Both the position numbers and the translations under genes were made by a program. A stretch of DNA of 64,000 nt from positions 1 through 64,000 of the forward strand of contig CAKPLT010000002.1 in the NCBI GenBank assembly GCA_934167755.1, given 5' to 3'. The notes under the pieces were generated by a model that saw only the letters and a list, made by a program, of their open reading frames with translations, was not told the origin of the DNA and ran no database searches. Within the stretch, counting starts at the first letter, position 1; each line of letters opens with the position of its first letter. Below, piece after piece: positions 41,216-51,347 of this stretch. This DNA comes from an uncultured Clostridia bacterium (GTDB lineage Bacteria > Bacillota > Clostridia > TANB77 > CAG-508).

Positions 41216-44071
41216 TTATTTTTCGATTTTATCTGCCTTGCATAATTCTATATTAGTAACTTGTATCTTTTCTTTTGTACTTAATCCTATACTATTTATG
41301 TTTGTTTTAAACCATTCATATATTCCACTAACTCTTATTCTATAATTGTGTTCTCCTTGTTCTACATTAATAATATAAGAACATATTTTTTGTTCATTTT
41401 GATATAAGTTTATTGTTAATTCTGTTTTTTGGGTACTTTGTATTTTTAAATCAAGATAATTTCCTTGTGTTTTATCTGTATTTTCAAAATTTGTTGTTAT
41501 TTTGCTTTCAGTATTGTCTACTTCAATATTTTCTGCAATGTTTTGAGACATTTGATGTTCATCCTTTTTTACATCATATTCTCCCCAAATTCTTGCTATT
41601 TCTTTTAAATCTATCTGCTCTTGTTCAAGTTCTATATACTGTTCTTTTGATATTATTTTTAGTGCATCATTTTGCACTTGTTTTAACTTATTTATTTTAT
41701 CATCAAGCATTGAATTTTCTATCCAAATTTCATATCCATCAACAATTGCCACTGGCGTATATTTTTGGTATACATATTCGCCTACTAGATAATATCTAAA
41801 ATCATTTTCAATTCCATCTATGTTTTCTGAAAGTAATTTATTTTTTGCTTTTATCAAAACAGGAACATTATTGTTTTTTATTTCTTCAATAAATAATTCT
41901 TGTGTTTTTTCTCCACTTAAAAGTCCTGGTGATTGATTAACATATACAGGCATTTTCTTTTTTAATAGTGCATATAATAAATTTTGGTTTGATAAATCTA
42001 CATATGTTTCATCATCTTCTAATATTTCATCCATTATTACTTTTAAATTTTTATATTCATTTTTCATCTTTTCTGATAACTGTATTCTTTCAATCTTTTC
42101 TACATAAACTTCATCTTGTATCTCATATTTTAGGTATTTATTTATACCACCTTCAAATAGACTTTCAAATCTACCACTTGTTTGAATTGTTAGTGCTCCA
42201 CTTATTAATATTATAGATATATAAAATGCTATAAATTTTTTCTCATCTCTATGAAAAAAGTTATGATACATAAAAATAGAAATATATAACATTCCCATAT
42301 TAAGGATTTGCACTGAACGACCTTCTAATAATGAGTGTCTTACCATTCCTCTTTGCATGTTCAATATATAGAATAGTCCCATCGAAAGTAATATTATTTT
42401 CATTTTACTATTTTTTCTATTTGCAAAAAATGCTTCATATATTAATGTACTAATAACAATCAAAGGCATTATTATATATGCAAATACATATGCTAGTCCT
42501 GTACTTTCTCCCATTGAAGGATATGCCCAGTTTACATTAGACATTGACAATTTTAAGAATTCTATTAATCTTGTTATAGGATTTACATTTTTTATCAAAC
42601 ATAATCCAATAAATATTATTCCTGCAATTCCTATTACACTGCAAAATGTAATTAATGCATTTTTTATTTTTTTCTCTTTTCCTTGTTTTTTATTTTGTAT
42701 CAGCATATAGATTAATACAATAACAGTTGCAATAGATATTCCATATCCAATGTCTAATTGCCATATACATAAAAAAGCTAAACTTATCCAGTATAATAAA
42801 TATGATGAAATATTTTGCTTTTTGTATGCATTTATTAAAGTCAATATTGCTAATATTGCCATTCCTGAACTTTCTAAGCCCATATCACATTGTACTGGCA
42901 AAAACATAGTTATCAGAAATGCTACATCTCTAGAAAAGATTTTTTTCAATAAATAATATATTAATATATAAAAAATTACTGTTTTATATACTCCATATTG
43001 GCAAAACATTGCACCTTGTATATCATTGTTTAAAAATCCGTAAATAATTCCAAATATCTGATTATTCATCATATGTGCATCAAAATTTTCTATTATTGGA
43101 ATCTTTCCAAATGTAAAAAATTCATATACACCTATTCCATGATTAGCACTTTCAAAAAAGTCTGTATCTACAATAATTTTCATTGGTAAACTTACTAATA
43201 TTGCAGAAACAGCTAATATTAATATTGGATAATAATACTTTGTGTAATAAAATTTAATATTCTTTTTTCTATTTATTACATAGTATGTAATTGAAATTAA
43301 TCCTAAAATTAAATATATCATAATTTCATAGCGTAGTTTATGTACTATAAAGATATTATGTTGGTTTAAAATATTATATATTTCTAAATATATTACTTCC
43401 ATTAAAGGTGCTAATATTACAAACAAATATGCTTTTTTTAGAACTTTTTTATTTATTATTTTTAAATTTATTATTAAATATAATGCACAATAGTTTATTA
43501 TATAACAAATTATCAAAATTAATTTTTTTGTTGCTAATCCGCTAAATTTATGTATTATTAGCATTTCCAAAAATATTAATGGTATTGCTGATATAATAGC
43601 CCATTTTATGTCTTCAAAATCAAATTTTCGTTTTAATATTTTACAAAACATTTTACTTAAAATTATTATAAAATTTATACTACCTAATAATGCTACTGTT
43701 AAATATATTTGTATACTTTGTTGTTTTTGCACTGTGTCTAGCAAATTTAATATTGTTGAAACGATTCCTAATATTGCTATTATATTCATATATTTTATTG
43801 TTTTTTTATCTTTTTCATCAAATATATGTTTTAATATTTGTGAAATCACTATTGCAATTCCTGGTATCAATGCAAATAAAATAATATAATATGTATTTAC
43901 TTTTTGTGTTATATCTGTCCCATATAAAAGTGCCCCTCCCATAATTCTGTCAGAAAATGAAGTTACATTAAAGCTTTTTAAAAGTATATATATTAGTATA
44001 ATACTTACTTGTATTCCAATTAAAACAAAATCATTTATTTTATTACTTGTTTTTTGACTCTTTTGGCACAT
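41216..44071 (-). CDS. Large polytopic membrane protein, possible GT-C-type enzyme
   Basis: A 951-residue protein with about 20 membrane helices through residue 660, then a soluble domain (about 680-951) with beta-rich ends. A long outer loop near 300-360 (SANHGIGVYEFFTFGKIPIIENFDAH, quoted in part) holds acidic and His residues, as GT-C enzymes have. No known family recognised. The gene start overlaps the preceding glycosyltransferase gene by 29 bases. Position with DUF2304 and DPM1-like genes suggests an outer-face side-chain transferase, but this is inference. Confidence 0.7.
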   Translation of the reverse strand: MCQKSQKTSNKINDFVLIGIQVSIILIYILLKSFNVTSFSDRIMGGALLYGTDITQKVNTYYIILFALIPGIAIVISQILKHIFDEKDKKTIKYMNIIAILGIVSTILNLLDTVQKQQSIQIYLTVALLGSINFIIILSKMFCKILKRKFDFEDIKWAIISAIPLIFLEMLIIHKFSGLATKKLILIICYIINYCALYLIINLKIINKKVLKKAYLFVILAPLMEVIYLEIYNILNQHNIFIVHKLRYEIMIYLILGLISITYYVINRKKNIKFYYTKYYYPILILAVSAILVSLPMKIIVDTDFFESANHGIGVYEFFTFGKIPIIENFDAHMMNNQIFGIIYGFLNNDIQGAMFCQYGVYKTVIFYILIYYLLKKIFSRDVAFLITMFLPVQCDMGLESSGMAILAILTLINAYKKQNISSYLLYWISLAFLCIWQLDIGYGISIATVIVLIYMLIQNKKQGKEKKIKNALITFCSVIGIAGIIFIGLCLIKNVNPITRLIEFLKLSMSNVNWAYPSMGESTGLAYVFAYIIMPLIVISTLIYEAFFANRKNSKMKIILLSMGLFYILNMQRGMVRHSLLEGRSVQILNMGMLYISIFMYHNFFHRDEKKFIAFYISIILISGALTIQTSGRFESLFEGGINKYLKYEIQDEVYVEKIERIQLSEKMKNEYKNLKVIMDEILEDDETYVDLSNQNLLYALLKKKMPVYVNQSPGLLSGEKTQELFIEEIKNNNVPVLIKAKNKLLSENIDGIENDFRYYLVGEYVYQKYTPVAIVDGYEIWIENSMLDDKINKLKQVQNDALKIISKEQYIELEQEQIDLKEIARIWGEYDVKKDEHQMSQNIAENIEVDNTESKITTNFENTDKTQGNYLDLKIQSTQKTELTINLYQNEQKICSYIINVEQGEHNYRIRVSGIYEWFKTNINSIGLSTKEKIQVTNIELCKADKIEK

Positions 44072-44855
44072 TATATTCTCCTTTCATATTCTTCATCAAA
44101 ATCTTAATTAATTCCATATTTCCTTTTAAAGGGCTTATTTTTGTAGGTGTTTTTCCTTTTTTAGGATATTCCCTTTTTACTGGAATTTCACATGTTTTCA
44201 TTTTTAATTGTGATGCTTTTACTGAAAGGTATGCTAATAATTCATATGTCATAAATATGTCCCTAAATGGTTGCACTTCTGGGTGTGTTAAATATTTTTT
44301 TGAATATGCTCTATATGCGTTTGTAGTATCTGTGAAATGTTCCTTGGCTGTTAAAGAGATAATTGGAGCATGTATTAGCTTTACTGCTAAGTATCTAGAA
44401 AGTGGTGTATTTATTGCTTGTCCACCTTTTATAAATCTTGAACCTTGTACTAAATCATATCCTTCTTCTAATTTTTCTATAAATTTAGGAACATCTTCAA
44501 TACTGTCTTTATTGTTTCCATCTATTGTTATTATCCCTTCATATCCTCTTTCTAGTGCAAAATATAATCCCATTCGAAGCTGTGCGCCTTGTTTTCCTGG
44601 TCCTTTTTTTATAAGTAATGTATTAACTCCCAAACTTTTTAACACTTCTTTTTTAGTTGATCCGTCTGTTGATCCTCCATCACATATTATTATATCTGCC
44701 ATTTGATCAATATTATTTTCTTTAGCTCTTTTTAACTCTTCTTTTATTCTATCTCCTTCATTTATTATTGGAATACATACACAGTATTTTGTTTTTTTAT
44801 TCTCATATTGTCTACATTCAAAATCTGGAACTCCTTTTATATCAGTATATAACAT
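44043..44855 (-). CDS. GT2 glycosyltransferase (DPM1-like, no membrane helices)
   Basis: A 270-residue soluble enzyme: CVCIPIINEGDRIKEEL, CDGGSTDGS, KGPGKQGAQLRMGLYFAL and the metal motif TIDGNNKDSIEDVP. SRFIKGGQAINTPLSRY fits polyprenyl-phosphate sugar synthases. It shares one base with the stop of the TIM-barrel gene and overlaps the start of the large membrane protein, so all three are translationally coupled. Confidence 0.85.
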   Translation of the reverse strand: MLYTDIKGVPDFECRQYENKKTKYCVCIPIINEGDRIKEELKRAKENNIDQMADIIICDGGSTDGSTKKEVLKSLGVNTLLIKKGPGKQGAQLRMGLYFALERGYEGIITIDGNNKDSIEDVPKFIEKLEEGYDLVQGSRFIKGGQAINTPLSRYLAVKLIHAPIISLTAKEHFTDTTNAYRAYSKKYLTHPEVQPFRDIFMTYELLAYLSVKASQLKMKTCEIPVKREYPKKGKTPTKISPLKGNMELIKILMKNMKGEYNVPKESKNK

Positions 44856-45646
44856 TATTCAAATACTCCTTTTACATATTTTATAATTTCTTTTACATTT
44901 TCTATATTATTTTTATTTTTCATTTCTATAGAAATATATTTTTGATAATTATTTTCTTTTAACTTTTGAGCTAATTTTTTATGTATTTCTCTTTGTTGTA
45001 TTGTTTCTAGATTAGGCTCACTTATATGAATGTGATTTACTTTATCATAATTATTTTCTAGGATTTCTATAATATCTTCATTATTTTCTATAACCGTTCC
45101 TAAGTCTACATTCACCTTAACGCCTTCACTATCTATTTTTTTTACAAATTCAAATGCTTCTTCTGTTTTATTTATAAAATTTGTATTATAAATTGTAGGG
45201 TTAGGTTCTATTGAAAATATAGTATTTTTTTGTTTTGCATATTCTCCTATTTCTTTAAAAAATTCAATAGCAACATCATAGTCTTCTGGGTTATTTATAT
45301 TTCTATTTTTAGGACATCCAAACACTAAATTTCCACAATTTATTATATTTGCAAAGTCTATAGCTTTTTTGGTATATTCTATTAACTCTTTTCTTTCTTC
45401 TTTGTTTGCAAATATTTTTTCTGTTTTTCCATACCAAATTGATTGCATTGAAGATATGTTCAATTTATATTTATCTTTTAATGTTTTTGCAAACTCCTCA
45501 GCTTCTTCTAATTTTTCATATGGTTTTTCTTCCAATATTCTAGTTGGTGCAATTTCTATTGCATCATATCCTTCTTTTGATATATATTTATACATTTCTG
45601 TATCATTATCTTTTCCCCATGCTATATTTGATATTGATAGTTTCAC
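44855..45646 (-). CDS. Sugar phosphate isomerase/epimerase (xylose-isomerase-like TIM barrel)
   Basis: A 263-residue AP-endonuclease-2-type TIM barrel: KLSISNIAWG, GYDAIEIAPTRI, FSIEPNP with a metal Glu, VNVDLGTV and HIHISEPN with a metal His. Such proteins isomerise or epimerise sugars or inositols. The start is GTG with GGAGGTATAAA before it. It sits between an SDR gene and glycosyltransferases, so it may supply an unusual sugar. Confidence 0.82.
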   Translation of the reverse strand: MKLSISNIAWGKDNDTEMYKYISKEGYDAIEIAPTRILEEKPYEKLEEAEEFAKTLKDKYKLNISSMQSIWYGKTEKIFANKEERKELIEYTKKAIDFANIINCGNLVFGCPKNRNINNPEDYDVAIEFFKEIGEYAKQKNTIFSIEPNPTIYNTNFINKTEEAFEFVKKIDSEGVKVNVDLGTVIENNEDIIEILENNYDKVNHIHISEPNLETIQQREIHKKLAQKLKENNYQKYISIEMKNKNNIENVKEIIKYVKGVFE

Positions 45647-45658
45647 TTTATACCTCCG

Positions 45659-46582
45659 CTATTTATTGTTTATTACAAATTTCTTTATATCTTCTAATAT
45701 AAATTTTTTTTCAAATATATAGCCATTTTGTCCACCAAATATTCCATCATATTTTGTCTTAAAATTGTAATTTGCTATATTGTTTGAAATTTCATTTACA
45801 AATTTTTCTCCTTTTATATATTCATATACCTCGCTTGCAGTAACTGGTTCTACTGCTAAATTTAATATTTTTATATTATTTTCTAAAGCCTTTTGTATAT
45901 GCTCCCACAAGTATTCTAAATTATAGAATTGATAGCTTGCTCTACTATCTGTAAAGTTTAATGCACTAAATCCTTTATTCAAAAAATATTCTTTTAGTTT
46001 TTGTTCCTCTTCTTTTGATATATTTCCTATATACTTGTAAAATCCATTTTCTTGTAATTCATAATATTTATCTAAAAACTTATCATTTTGTGTTAATTCT
46101 TCATATTTTTCTTTTTTTAGCATACTTGGTATTATATGTATTAAGTCATATATGAAATTCTTTTTAATATTTTTTCCATATAGACCTGGCAAATGTACAA
46201 TTAAGTATTCTTCAAAGTTTTCTTTTACCCATTGTTCAAGATAATATCTATTTTTTCCGTATGGCTCCAATCCTTCTGTATCTATTATTGAATCTTCATC
46301 TTTATTTTCTGAATTCTTGTATATATCTATTGTTGATATTAATACAATTTTTTGTGGATTTATCTTTTTTATATTATTTATTGCTCCTTTTATTATTTCA
46401 AAATCTTTTTCTGGAAATTTATTGGCAATAAATTTTTGTGCTGGAACCCCACTATATACTAAAAGCTCTGGATTTGTTCCATATGCTTCTTGAACATTTG
46501 TTGAATTATAAAGCCCATCAAATGTTTCATTACTGCAAATATTCGAACCAACAAAACCTGTATTTCCTATTAAAATTTTCAT
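45659..46582 (-). CDS. NAD-dependent epimerase/dehydratase-like SDR
   Basis: A 307-residue extended SDR with the Gly motif GNTGFVGSN and a LISTIDIYKN strand. The usual YxxxK pair reads YGKNR (Arg for the catalytic Lys), so catalysis may be changed. A 60-residue insertion sits near 170-215. It starts with a 4-base ATGA overlap with the DUF2304 gene. Probably a nucleotide-sugar enzyme. Confidence 0.75.
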   Translation of the reverse strand: MKILIGNTGFVGSNICSNETFDGLYNSTNVQEAYGTNPELLVYSGVPAQKFIANKFPEKDFEIIKGAINNIKKINPQKIVLISTIDIYKNSENKDEDSIIDTEGLEPYGKNRYYLEQWVKENFEEYLIVHLPGLYGKNIKKNFIYDLIHIIPSMLKKEKYEELTQNDKFLDKYYELQENGFYKYIGNISKEEEQKLKEYFLNKGFSALNFTDSRASYQFYNLEYLWEHIQKALENNIKILNLAVEPVTASEVYEYIKGEKFVNEISNNIANYNFKTKYDGIFGGQNGYIFEKKFILEDIKKFVINNK

Positions 46583-46923
46583 TTTGCATTCTCCTTTCTA
46601 TTTTCTTGAAGTGCAATGTAATGATTTAAATCTTTTACTTTTTCATTTAGCATTGATATTTTCAAATTATTTAAAAAGCATTCAATTAGTAAAAATACTA
46701 TTACAACAAGAAAAACAAAGTTGACAGGTGCTATAAAACCAAGTTTTGCTGAAATCCATCCAACTGCATTTGAAAAGATACTCATAAGTATTAATATAAA
46801 GCTTCCTATTACCCATATTATTGACTCTGATATTTTCATTTTTGATTGTTTTACTTTTTTTATACACAATATAAATGATAATAATGAACCTATAATTAAT
46901 ATTATTCTCAATATAACTGACAT
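46579..46923 (-). CDS. DUF2304 small membrane protein (GacJ-like)
   Basis: A 114-residue protein with three membrane helices and a coiled tail, matching DUF2304. In streptococci the equivalent GacJ binds and stimulates GacI, a GT2 that makes polyprenyl-phosphate-GlcNAc; here too it directly follows a DPM1-like GT2 (2 bases between). The ATG at 46923 follows AAGGAGG; a longer start would overlap the glycosyltransferase gene. Confidence 0.83.
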   Translation of the reverse strand: MSVILRIILIIGSLLSFILCIKKVKQSKMKISESIIWVIGSFILILMSIFSNAVGWISAKLGFIAPVNFVFLVVIVFLLIECFLNNLKISMLNEKVKDLNHYIALQENRKENAK

Positions 46924-46924
46924 C

Positions 46925-47620
46925 TTACTTGCCTCCTTTTCTGGTAAATGCTCTAACAAATATTATTGAAAACATCATACTTAACATATATTCAACAGAT
47001 TTAAAAGCATTCAAATAGCTTTCTCCAAACTCTCTTTCTTTCATTTCTACTTGAACTTCTTCTACTTTCATTCCTTTTTTTATCATATAAACTATTGTAT
47101 CTGGTTCTGGTGTTAAACTTGTATTTTTCACAAATTCTTTTATAGCTATTTTATTAAAAGCTCTCATTCCAGATGTAGGATCAGTTATTTTTTTGCCTGT
47201 TGTTAATTTTATAGCTCTTTGTATAATATTGCTTCCAAACATTCTCATTGAGTGAGGCTTTTTTTCTGTTACAAATCTTGAACCTATAACAATATCACAT
47301 TTATTGTCATTAATTTCTTTTACTAAATCTTTTAAATATTTTGCTTGGTGTTGACCATCTCCATCAAATTGAATTGCTATGTCATAATTATTTTCTAATG
47401 CATATTTCATTCCAAGTTGTATTCCACTTGTTAGACCATAATTTACTGGTAATGAAATTACATTAAATTTATTTTTTTCACATATTTCTTTTGTATTGTC
47501 TTTTGAACAATCATTTATAATTACATAGTCATATTCATTTGCATTTTGCTTTAAATCTTTTATTGTTTTTTCTATGTTTAATGCTTCATTGTATGCTGGT
47601 ACAATTACAAGTACTTTCAA
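46925..47620 (-). CDS. DPM1-like GT2, probable polyprenyl-phosphate sugar synthase (GacI-like)
   Basis: A 231-residue enzyme: VLVIVPAYNEALNIEKT, NDCSKDNTKE, the metal motif QFDGDGQHQ, GSRFVTEKKPHSMRMFGSNI and TDPTSGMRAF. A hydrophobic C-terminus (MLSMMFSIIF) may touch the membrane. The start is a TTG at 47620, eight bases after AGAGGAG; the ATG at 47638 has only a weak site. Pairing with DUF2304 follows the GacI-GacJ pattern. Confidence 0.87.
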   Translation of the reverse strand: MKVLVIVPAYNEALNIEKTIKDLKQNANEYDYVIINDCSKDNTKEICEKNKFNVISLPVNYGLTSGIQLGMKYALENNYDIAIQFDGDGQHQAKYLKDLVKEINDNKCDIVIGSRFVTEKKPHSMRMFGSNIIQRAIKLTTGKKITDPTSGMRAFNKIAIKEFVKNTSLTPEPDTIVYMIKKGMKVEEVQVEMKEREFGESYLNAFKSVEYMLSMMFSIIFVRAFTRKGGK

Positions 47621-47645
47621 TTTTGTTGCTCCTCTCATTTACTTT

Positions 47646-49550
47646 CTAATTATATTTTACTTTATCGGCTCTAATAGCATATTGATCATTATCTAATCTT
47701 AAATTAATATTGTAATATGGATCTCCTGCTTTCAAGAACTTTTGCCATTTTTCATGGAATCTATCTATTTCTCTTTTAAATCTTGCTTGTTTTTCTGGGG
47801 TGTCTTCAAACCCTCTACTTTTTGATTCGTAGTGTAAAAATTGTACATATGGCGTATATATAATTAACTTATTTTTTTCTCTAATTTTTAAACAAAAATC
47901 GACATCATTAAATGCAACCTTAAATTTTTCGTCCATATAACCAACTTCATCATAAATTGATTTTGGAGTCATTATACATGCAGCTGTTACAGCACTTAAA
48001 TTTTGTACCATTGCATCTTTTGAAAAATATCCATGTATTCCTTTTGGTAAATTTTTAAATACATGTCCAGCAACTCCACCTATGCCAATAATAATTCCAG
48101 CATGTTGAATTGTTTTATCTGGATAAAATAGTTCTACTCCGACTGCTCCAACATCTTCTCTTTGTGCATATCCAAGCATCTCTTCAAGCCAATTTGGAGT
48201 TATTAATTCAGTATCATTATTAAGTTGAACTATATATTCTCCAGTTGAATTTTTTACTCCAAAGTTTATTATTTTTGAATAATTAAATTCTTTTTCTGGA
48301 TAATATATAACTTTTATTTTGTCTTTTCCATCTATTTCATTATAGTAATCAAATGTTTCTTTTTCTTCACTATTATTTTCTATAATAACTATCTCATAAT
48401 TTTTATATGTTGTAAGTTTTTTTATTGACTTTAAACAAACTTTTAATGTTGATATGTAATCCTTATTAGGAATTAATATTGATACTTTTGGTTCTCCTAT
48501 TATTTCATAGTCAATCTTATATGTTCCCAATGTATTTCCATGTCTTACTGTTCCCTTTAATCCAATTCTTTCAATATGATCTTCTAATGCTTTTATTCCA
48601 GCTTCATATGCATATGGTTTTGCTGTTCCTCCTGATTTTGCAGTTGATAGAGCATGTACTCTCCAATGATACAAAATCTTTGGAATATGAACTATTTTAT
48701 TAGTTGTTTCGCTCATTCTTAATAATATATCATAATCTTGTGCTCCATCATATTTACTTCTAAATCCACCCAATTTATCCATTAATTCTTTCTTAAATAC
48801 ACTAAAATGACATATATAATTATTTGCCCTTAGTGTATCTGGTGCAAAATCAGATTTAAAATATGGATCATATCTTTTTCCACCTAATTCTTCAAACTTG
48901 TCTTCATCTGTATATATAAATTCAACATCAGGATTTTCATTTATACATTTTACTATTTCATACAACGAAAATTGTGGTAATAAATCATCATGATCTAGTA
49001 AGGCAATAAAATCTCCTGTGGCTAATTTTAATGCAGAATTTGTATTTTCTGAAATACCTTTATTTATTCCTATAAATTTATATTTTATTCTTTTATCTTT
49101 TTTACAAATTGCTTCTAACTTTTCGTTTCTTTCCATACTTCCATCAGCCAAACATAATTCCCAATTTTCATATGTTTGTCCAATCAAACTATTAACTAGT
49201 TCTTCAAAAAATTTTTTTGGAGTATTGTACATAGGAACTAATATACTTATTTTTGGCTTTATTTTAAATTCTTTTTTTCTTTGCTTTTCTAGTTCTTCTA
49301 ATGTTGGTTCATTATTTTTTATCCATATTTGATACAAATTTTCTGGTTCTGCTGGAGTTCCCATTACCATATATCTTTTCATTTCTATTAATGTTACTCT
49401 CCAACCTTTTTCTTTTATTTTTTGTTTTTGTTCTTTTAAATATTTTATACTAAACATGCTTTTTACAAATCTATTTGCTGTTCTTAAATAACTACGTATT
49501 TTACCACCTTCTGGAAATAATTTGTCTCTTATTCTTTTTTTGGGTACCAT
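47646..49550 (-). CDS. Bifunctional GT2 glycosyltransferase (two tandem GT2 domains)
   Basis: A 634-residue cytoplasmic enzyme. A 100-residue basic N-terminus precedes GT2 domain 1 (about 103-330: KISILVPMYNTPKKF, LDHDDLL, TDEDKFEE) and GT2 domain 2 (about 365-610: KVSILIPNKDYIS, LNNDTELI, FNDVDFCLKI). This architecture is common in rhamnan and O-antigen-type loci, where the two domains add successive sugars. A main-chain polymerising role is plausible. Confidence 0.88.
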   Translation of the reverse strand: MVPKKRIRDKLFPEGGKIRSYLRTANRFVKSMFSIKYLKEQKQKIKEKGWRVTLIEMKRYMVMGTPAEPENLYQIWIKNNEPTLEELEKQRKKEFKIKPKISILVPMYNTPKKFFEELVNSLIGQTYENWELCLADGSMERNEKLEAICKKDKRIKYKFIGINKGISENTNSALKLATGDFIALLDHDDLLPQFSLYEIVKCINENPDVEFIYTDEDKFEELGGKRYDPYFKSDFAPDTLRANNYICHFSVFKKELMDKLGGFRSKYDGAQDYDILLRMSETTNKIVHIPKILYHWRVHALSTAKSGGTAKPYAYEAGIKALEDHIERIGLKGTVRHGNTLGTYKIDYEIIGEPKVSILIPNKDYISTLKVCLKSIKKLTTYKNYEIVIIENNSEEKETFDYYNEIDGKDKIKVIYYPEKEFNYSKIINFGVKNSTGEYIVQLNNDTELITPNWLEEMLGYAQREDVGAVGVELFYPDKTIQHAGIIIGIGGVAGHVFKNLPKGIHGYFSKDAMVQNLSAVTAACIMTPKSIYDEVGYMDEKFKVAFNDVDFCLKIREKNKLIIYTPYVQFLHYESKSRGFEDTPEKQARFKREIDRFHEKWQKFLKAGDPYYNINLRLDNDQYAIRADKVKYN

Positions 49551-49566
49551 TTTTTCTTCCTTTCTT

Positions 49567-51327
49567 TTATCTTTTTACTATTTTCTTTAAAGTTGTTACC
49601 ATTTTCCAACTTCTAGAATTTTTTATATTTTGTAATTCTTTATCTAATTCTTCTTTTTTTTGTTCACATTCTTCTTTTGATATCTGAATTATCTTATTTT
49701 TTTCTTCTAATTCATTATTCTTTTGTTTTAATTCTTCAATCTCTCTGTTTTTATTCCCAAGTTCTATATTTAATAGGTTTATTGTATGATTATCAGTAAG
49801 TTTTTGAATCTTTAGCTGTGCTAAGTCTTTTCCATTTCTTTGCAACTCCCAGACTTGATTGTTTCTACTTTTTTCTTGAAGTTTATTATCTAATTCTTCA
49901 AATATTTTTATTTTTTCGTCATCTATTTCTAATTTATTATATAATTCTTCTATATTTATATATTTTCTAATTTTAGTAAAATACTTAATTGCTCTATATA
50001 TTATAAAATCAATAGGAATATCTTCTTCCATCCATTCTTGGTCATAAAAATAAAAATCATCATCTATATAAAAACAATTTTGAAATATCATATCCCATAA
50101 TCCGTATTTAGTGAATTTCATATTTTTAATTATTTCAAGATTGTATTTAATACCATATCTGTCAAATACATTTTCTGTTTTTTCACTTTGTGGCAAATTT
50201 TTTATTAATTTGTCTTTGTAATTTTTCATCATTTCTATAGCTTTATTAGGTTCATTTTTAGCTGTTTGAAGTATAATTTCATCAAATGTACTATTTTTAA
50301 CATACCTACTTATTATTTTTTCTTCATCATAATTGTCTAATGTTTTTAAATCTAATTTTTTTAATATGTCTATATTTCTTTTTACATCCATTATATGTTT
50401 TTTACTTTCTTCATTACCTGGATACTTATAAACAAAGTCTTTTTCCATAATAGTTTTTATTTTATATTTATTTTTTCTCATATTAGAAAAAGCTACTAGT
50501 CTTATTTCATTTTCCTTTTCTTCACTATCATAAGCTTCTATGAAAAATGAATTTGCAAAATATTGAAAACTTATATTGTCTTTTATTAATTTATATATCA
50601 GTTCATTTTCATCGAAACATTTTATGTCATCTTTATTATTATAAATTATATTTCTCATAAATTCGTCTTTTTTTAGTTTTCTATCTTCTCCTAGTATAAC
50701 ATTAGTTATTTTATAATCTGTTAATGGATAATATATTTTTGAGTATTTAAATCCTGCATTTTCTAATAATTCTTTTACTTTTTCTAATGAATACATTGTT
50801 CTATTACTGTCCAACATTTTTCTTAGTTTTTCTTGAGTTGAAAAACTTTTTACTGAATATTTATTGTCAAATGCTATTAATAATTTTCCTTTATCTTTTA
50901 ACATTTTTTGGGTATATTTAAAAATTTCTACTATATCATCAGTTATGTTTTCTAATCCTATTAAAGTAATATAATCAAACTTTGTTTTTATATTTTCTAA
51001 ACTATCTATTATTTCTAAATTTTTTATATTTTCATGTCTTTTTAAAATTGCATTTCTTTTTTCTTCATTTGCTTCATATGAAATAACTTTTTCTGCATTT
51101 TTACACAATTCTTCTGTTATCTGACCATAGTCAGCTCCAAATTCTAAAATCGTGCAATTTTTTTCAAAAGGATACCAGCTTATAATGTTTTTTCTAATAT
51201 CTGATAGTGCTAACATTATTTCTATTCTGTCATCATTTTCAATAATAGATTCAAAATTTTTATTTTCACTTATATATTTTATAATGTCTTTATCTATATC
51301 GGTAATTTTATTATCTTTAATTTTCAT
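49567..51327 (-). CDS. Methyltransferase, kinase-like and coiled-coil protein (WbdD-like candidate)
   Basis: A 586-residue protein. SAM methyltransferase domain (about 30-210, ILEFGADYGQITEELC), a middle domain (about 285-485) with RYVKNSTFDEI and YDQEWMEEDIPIDFIIYRAI that has the look of a phosphotransferase fold, a coiled coil (about 520-572), and a C-terminal NSRSWKMVTTLKK tail. WbdD in E. coli O9a has methyltransferase, kinase and coiled-coil ruler in this order and caps chains for Wzt. The glycine motif is altered. Paralogous to the next gene upstream. Confidence 0.75.
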   Translation of the reverse strand: MKIKDNKITDIDKDIIKYISENKNFESIIENDDRIEIMLALSDIRKNIISWYPFEKNCTILEFGADYGQITEELCKNAEKVISYEANEEKRNAILKRHENIKNLEIIDSLENIKTKFDYITLIGLENITDDIVEIFKYTQKMLKDKGKLLIAFDNKYSVKSFSTQEKLRKMLDSNRTMYSLEKVKELLENAGFKYSKIYYPLTDYKITNVILGEDRKLKKDEFMRNIIYNNKDDIKCFDENELIYKLIKDNISFQYFANSFFIEAYDSEEKENEIRLVAFSNMRKNKYKIKTIMEKDFVYKYPGNEESKKHIMDVKRNIDILKKLDLKTLDNYDEEKIISRYVKNSTFDEIILQTAKNEPNKAIEMMKNYKDKLIKNLPQSEKTENVFDRYGIKYNLEIIKNMKFTKYGLWDMIFQNCFYIDDDFYFYDQEWMEEDIPIDFIIYRAIKYFTKIRKYINIEELYNKLEIDDEKIKIFEELDNKLQEKSRNNQVWELQRNGKDLAQLKIQKLTDNHTINLLNIELGNKNREIEELKQKNNELEEKNKIIQISKEECEQKKEELDKELQNIKNSRSWKMVTTLKKIVKR

Positions 51328-51347
51328 ATTTTACCATTTCCTTGTAA

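Noticed and set aside
44047..44706. A 219-codon plus-strand frame opposite the GT2 gene at 44043-44855
   Set aside because: The GT2 gene on the other strand has all family motifs and a ribosome site; the plus-strand frame has none and matches nothing recognisable.
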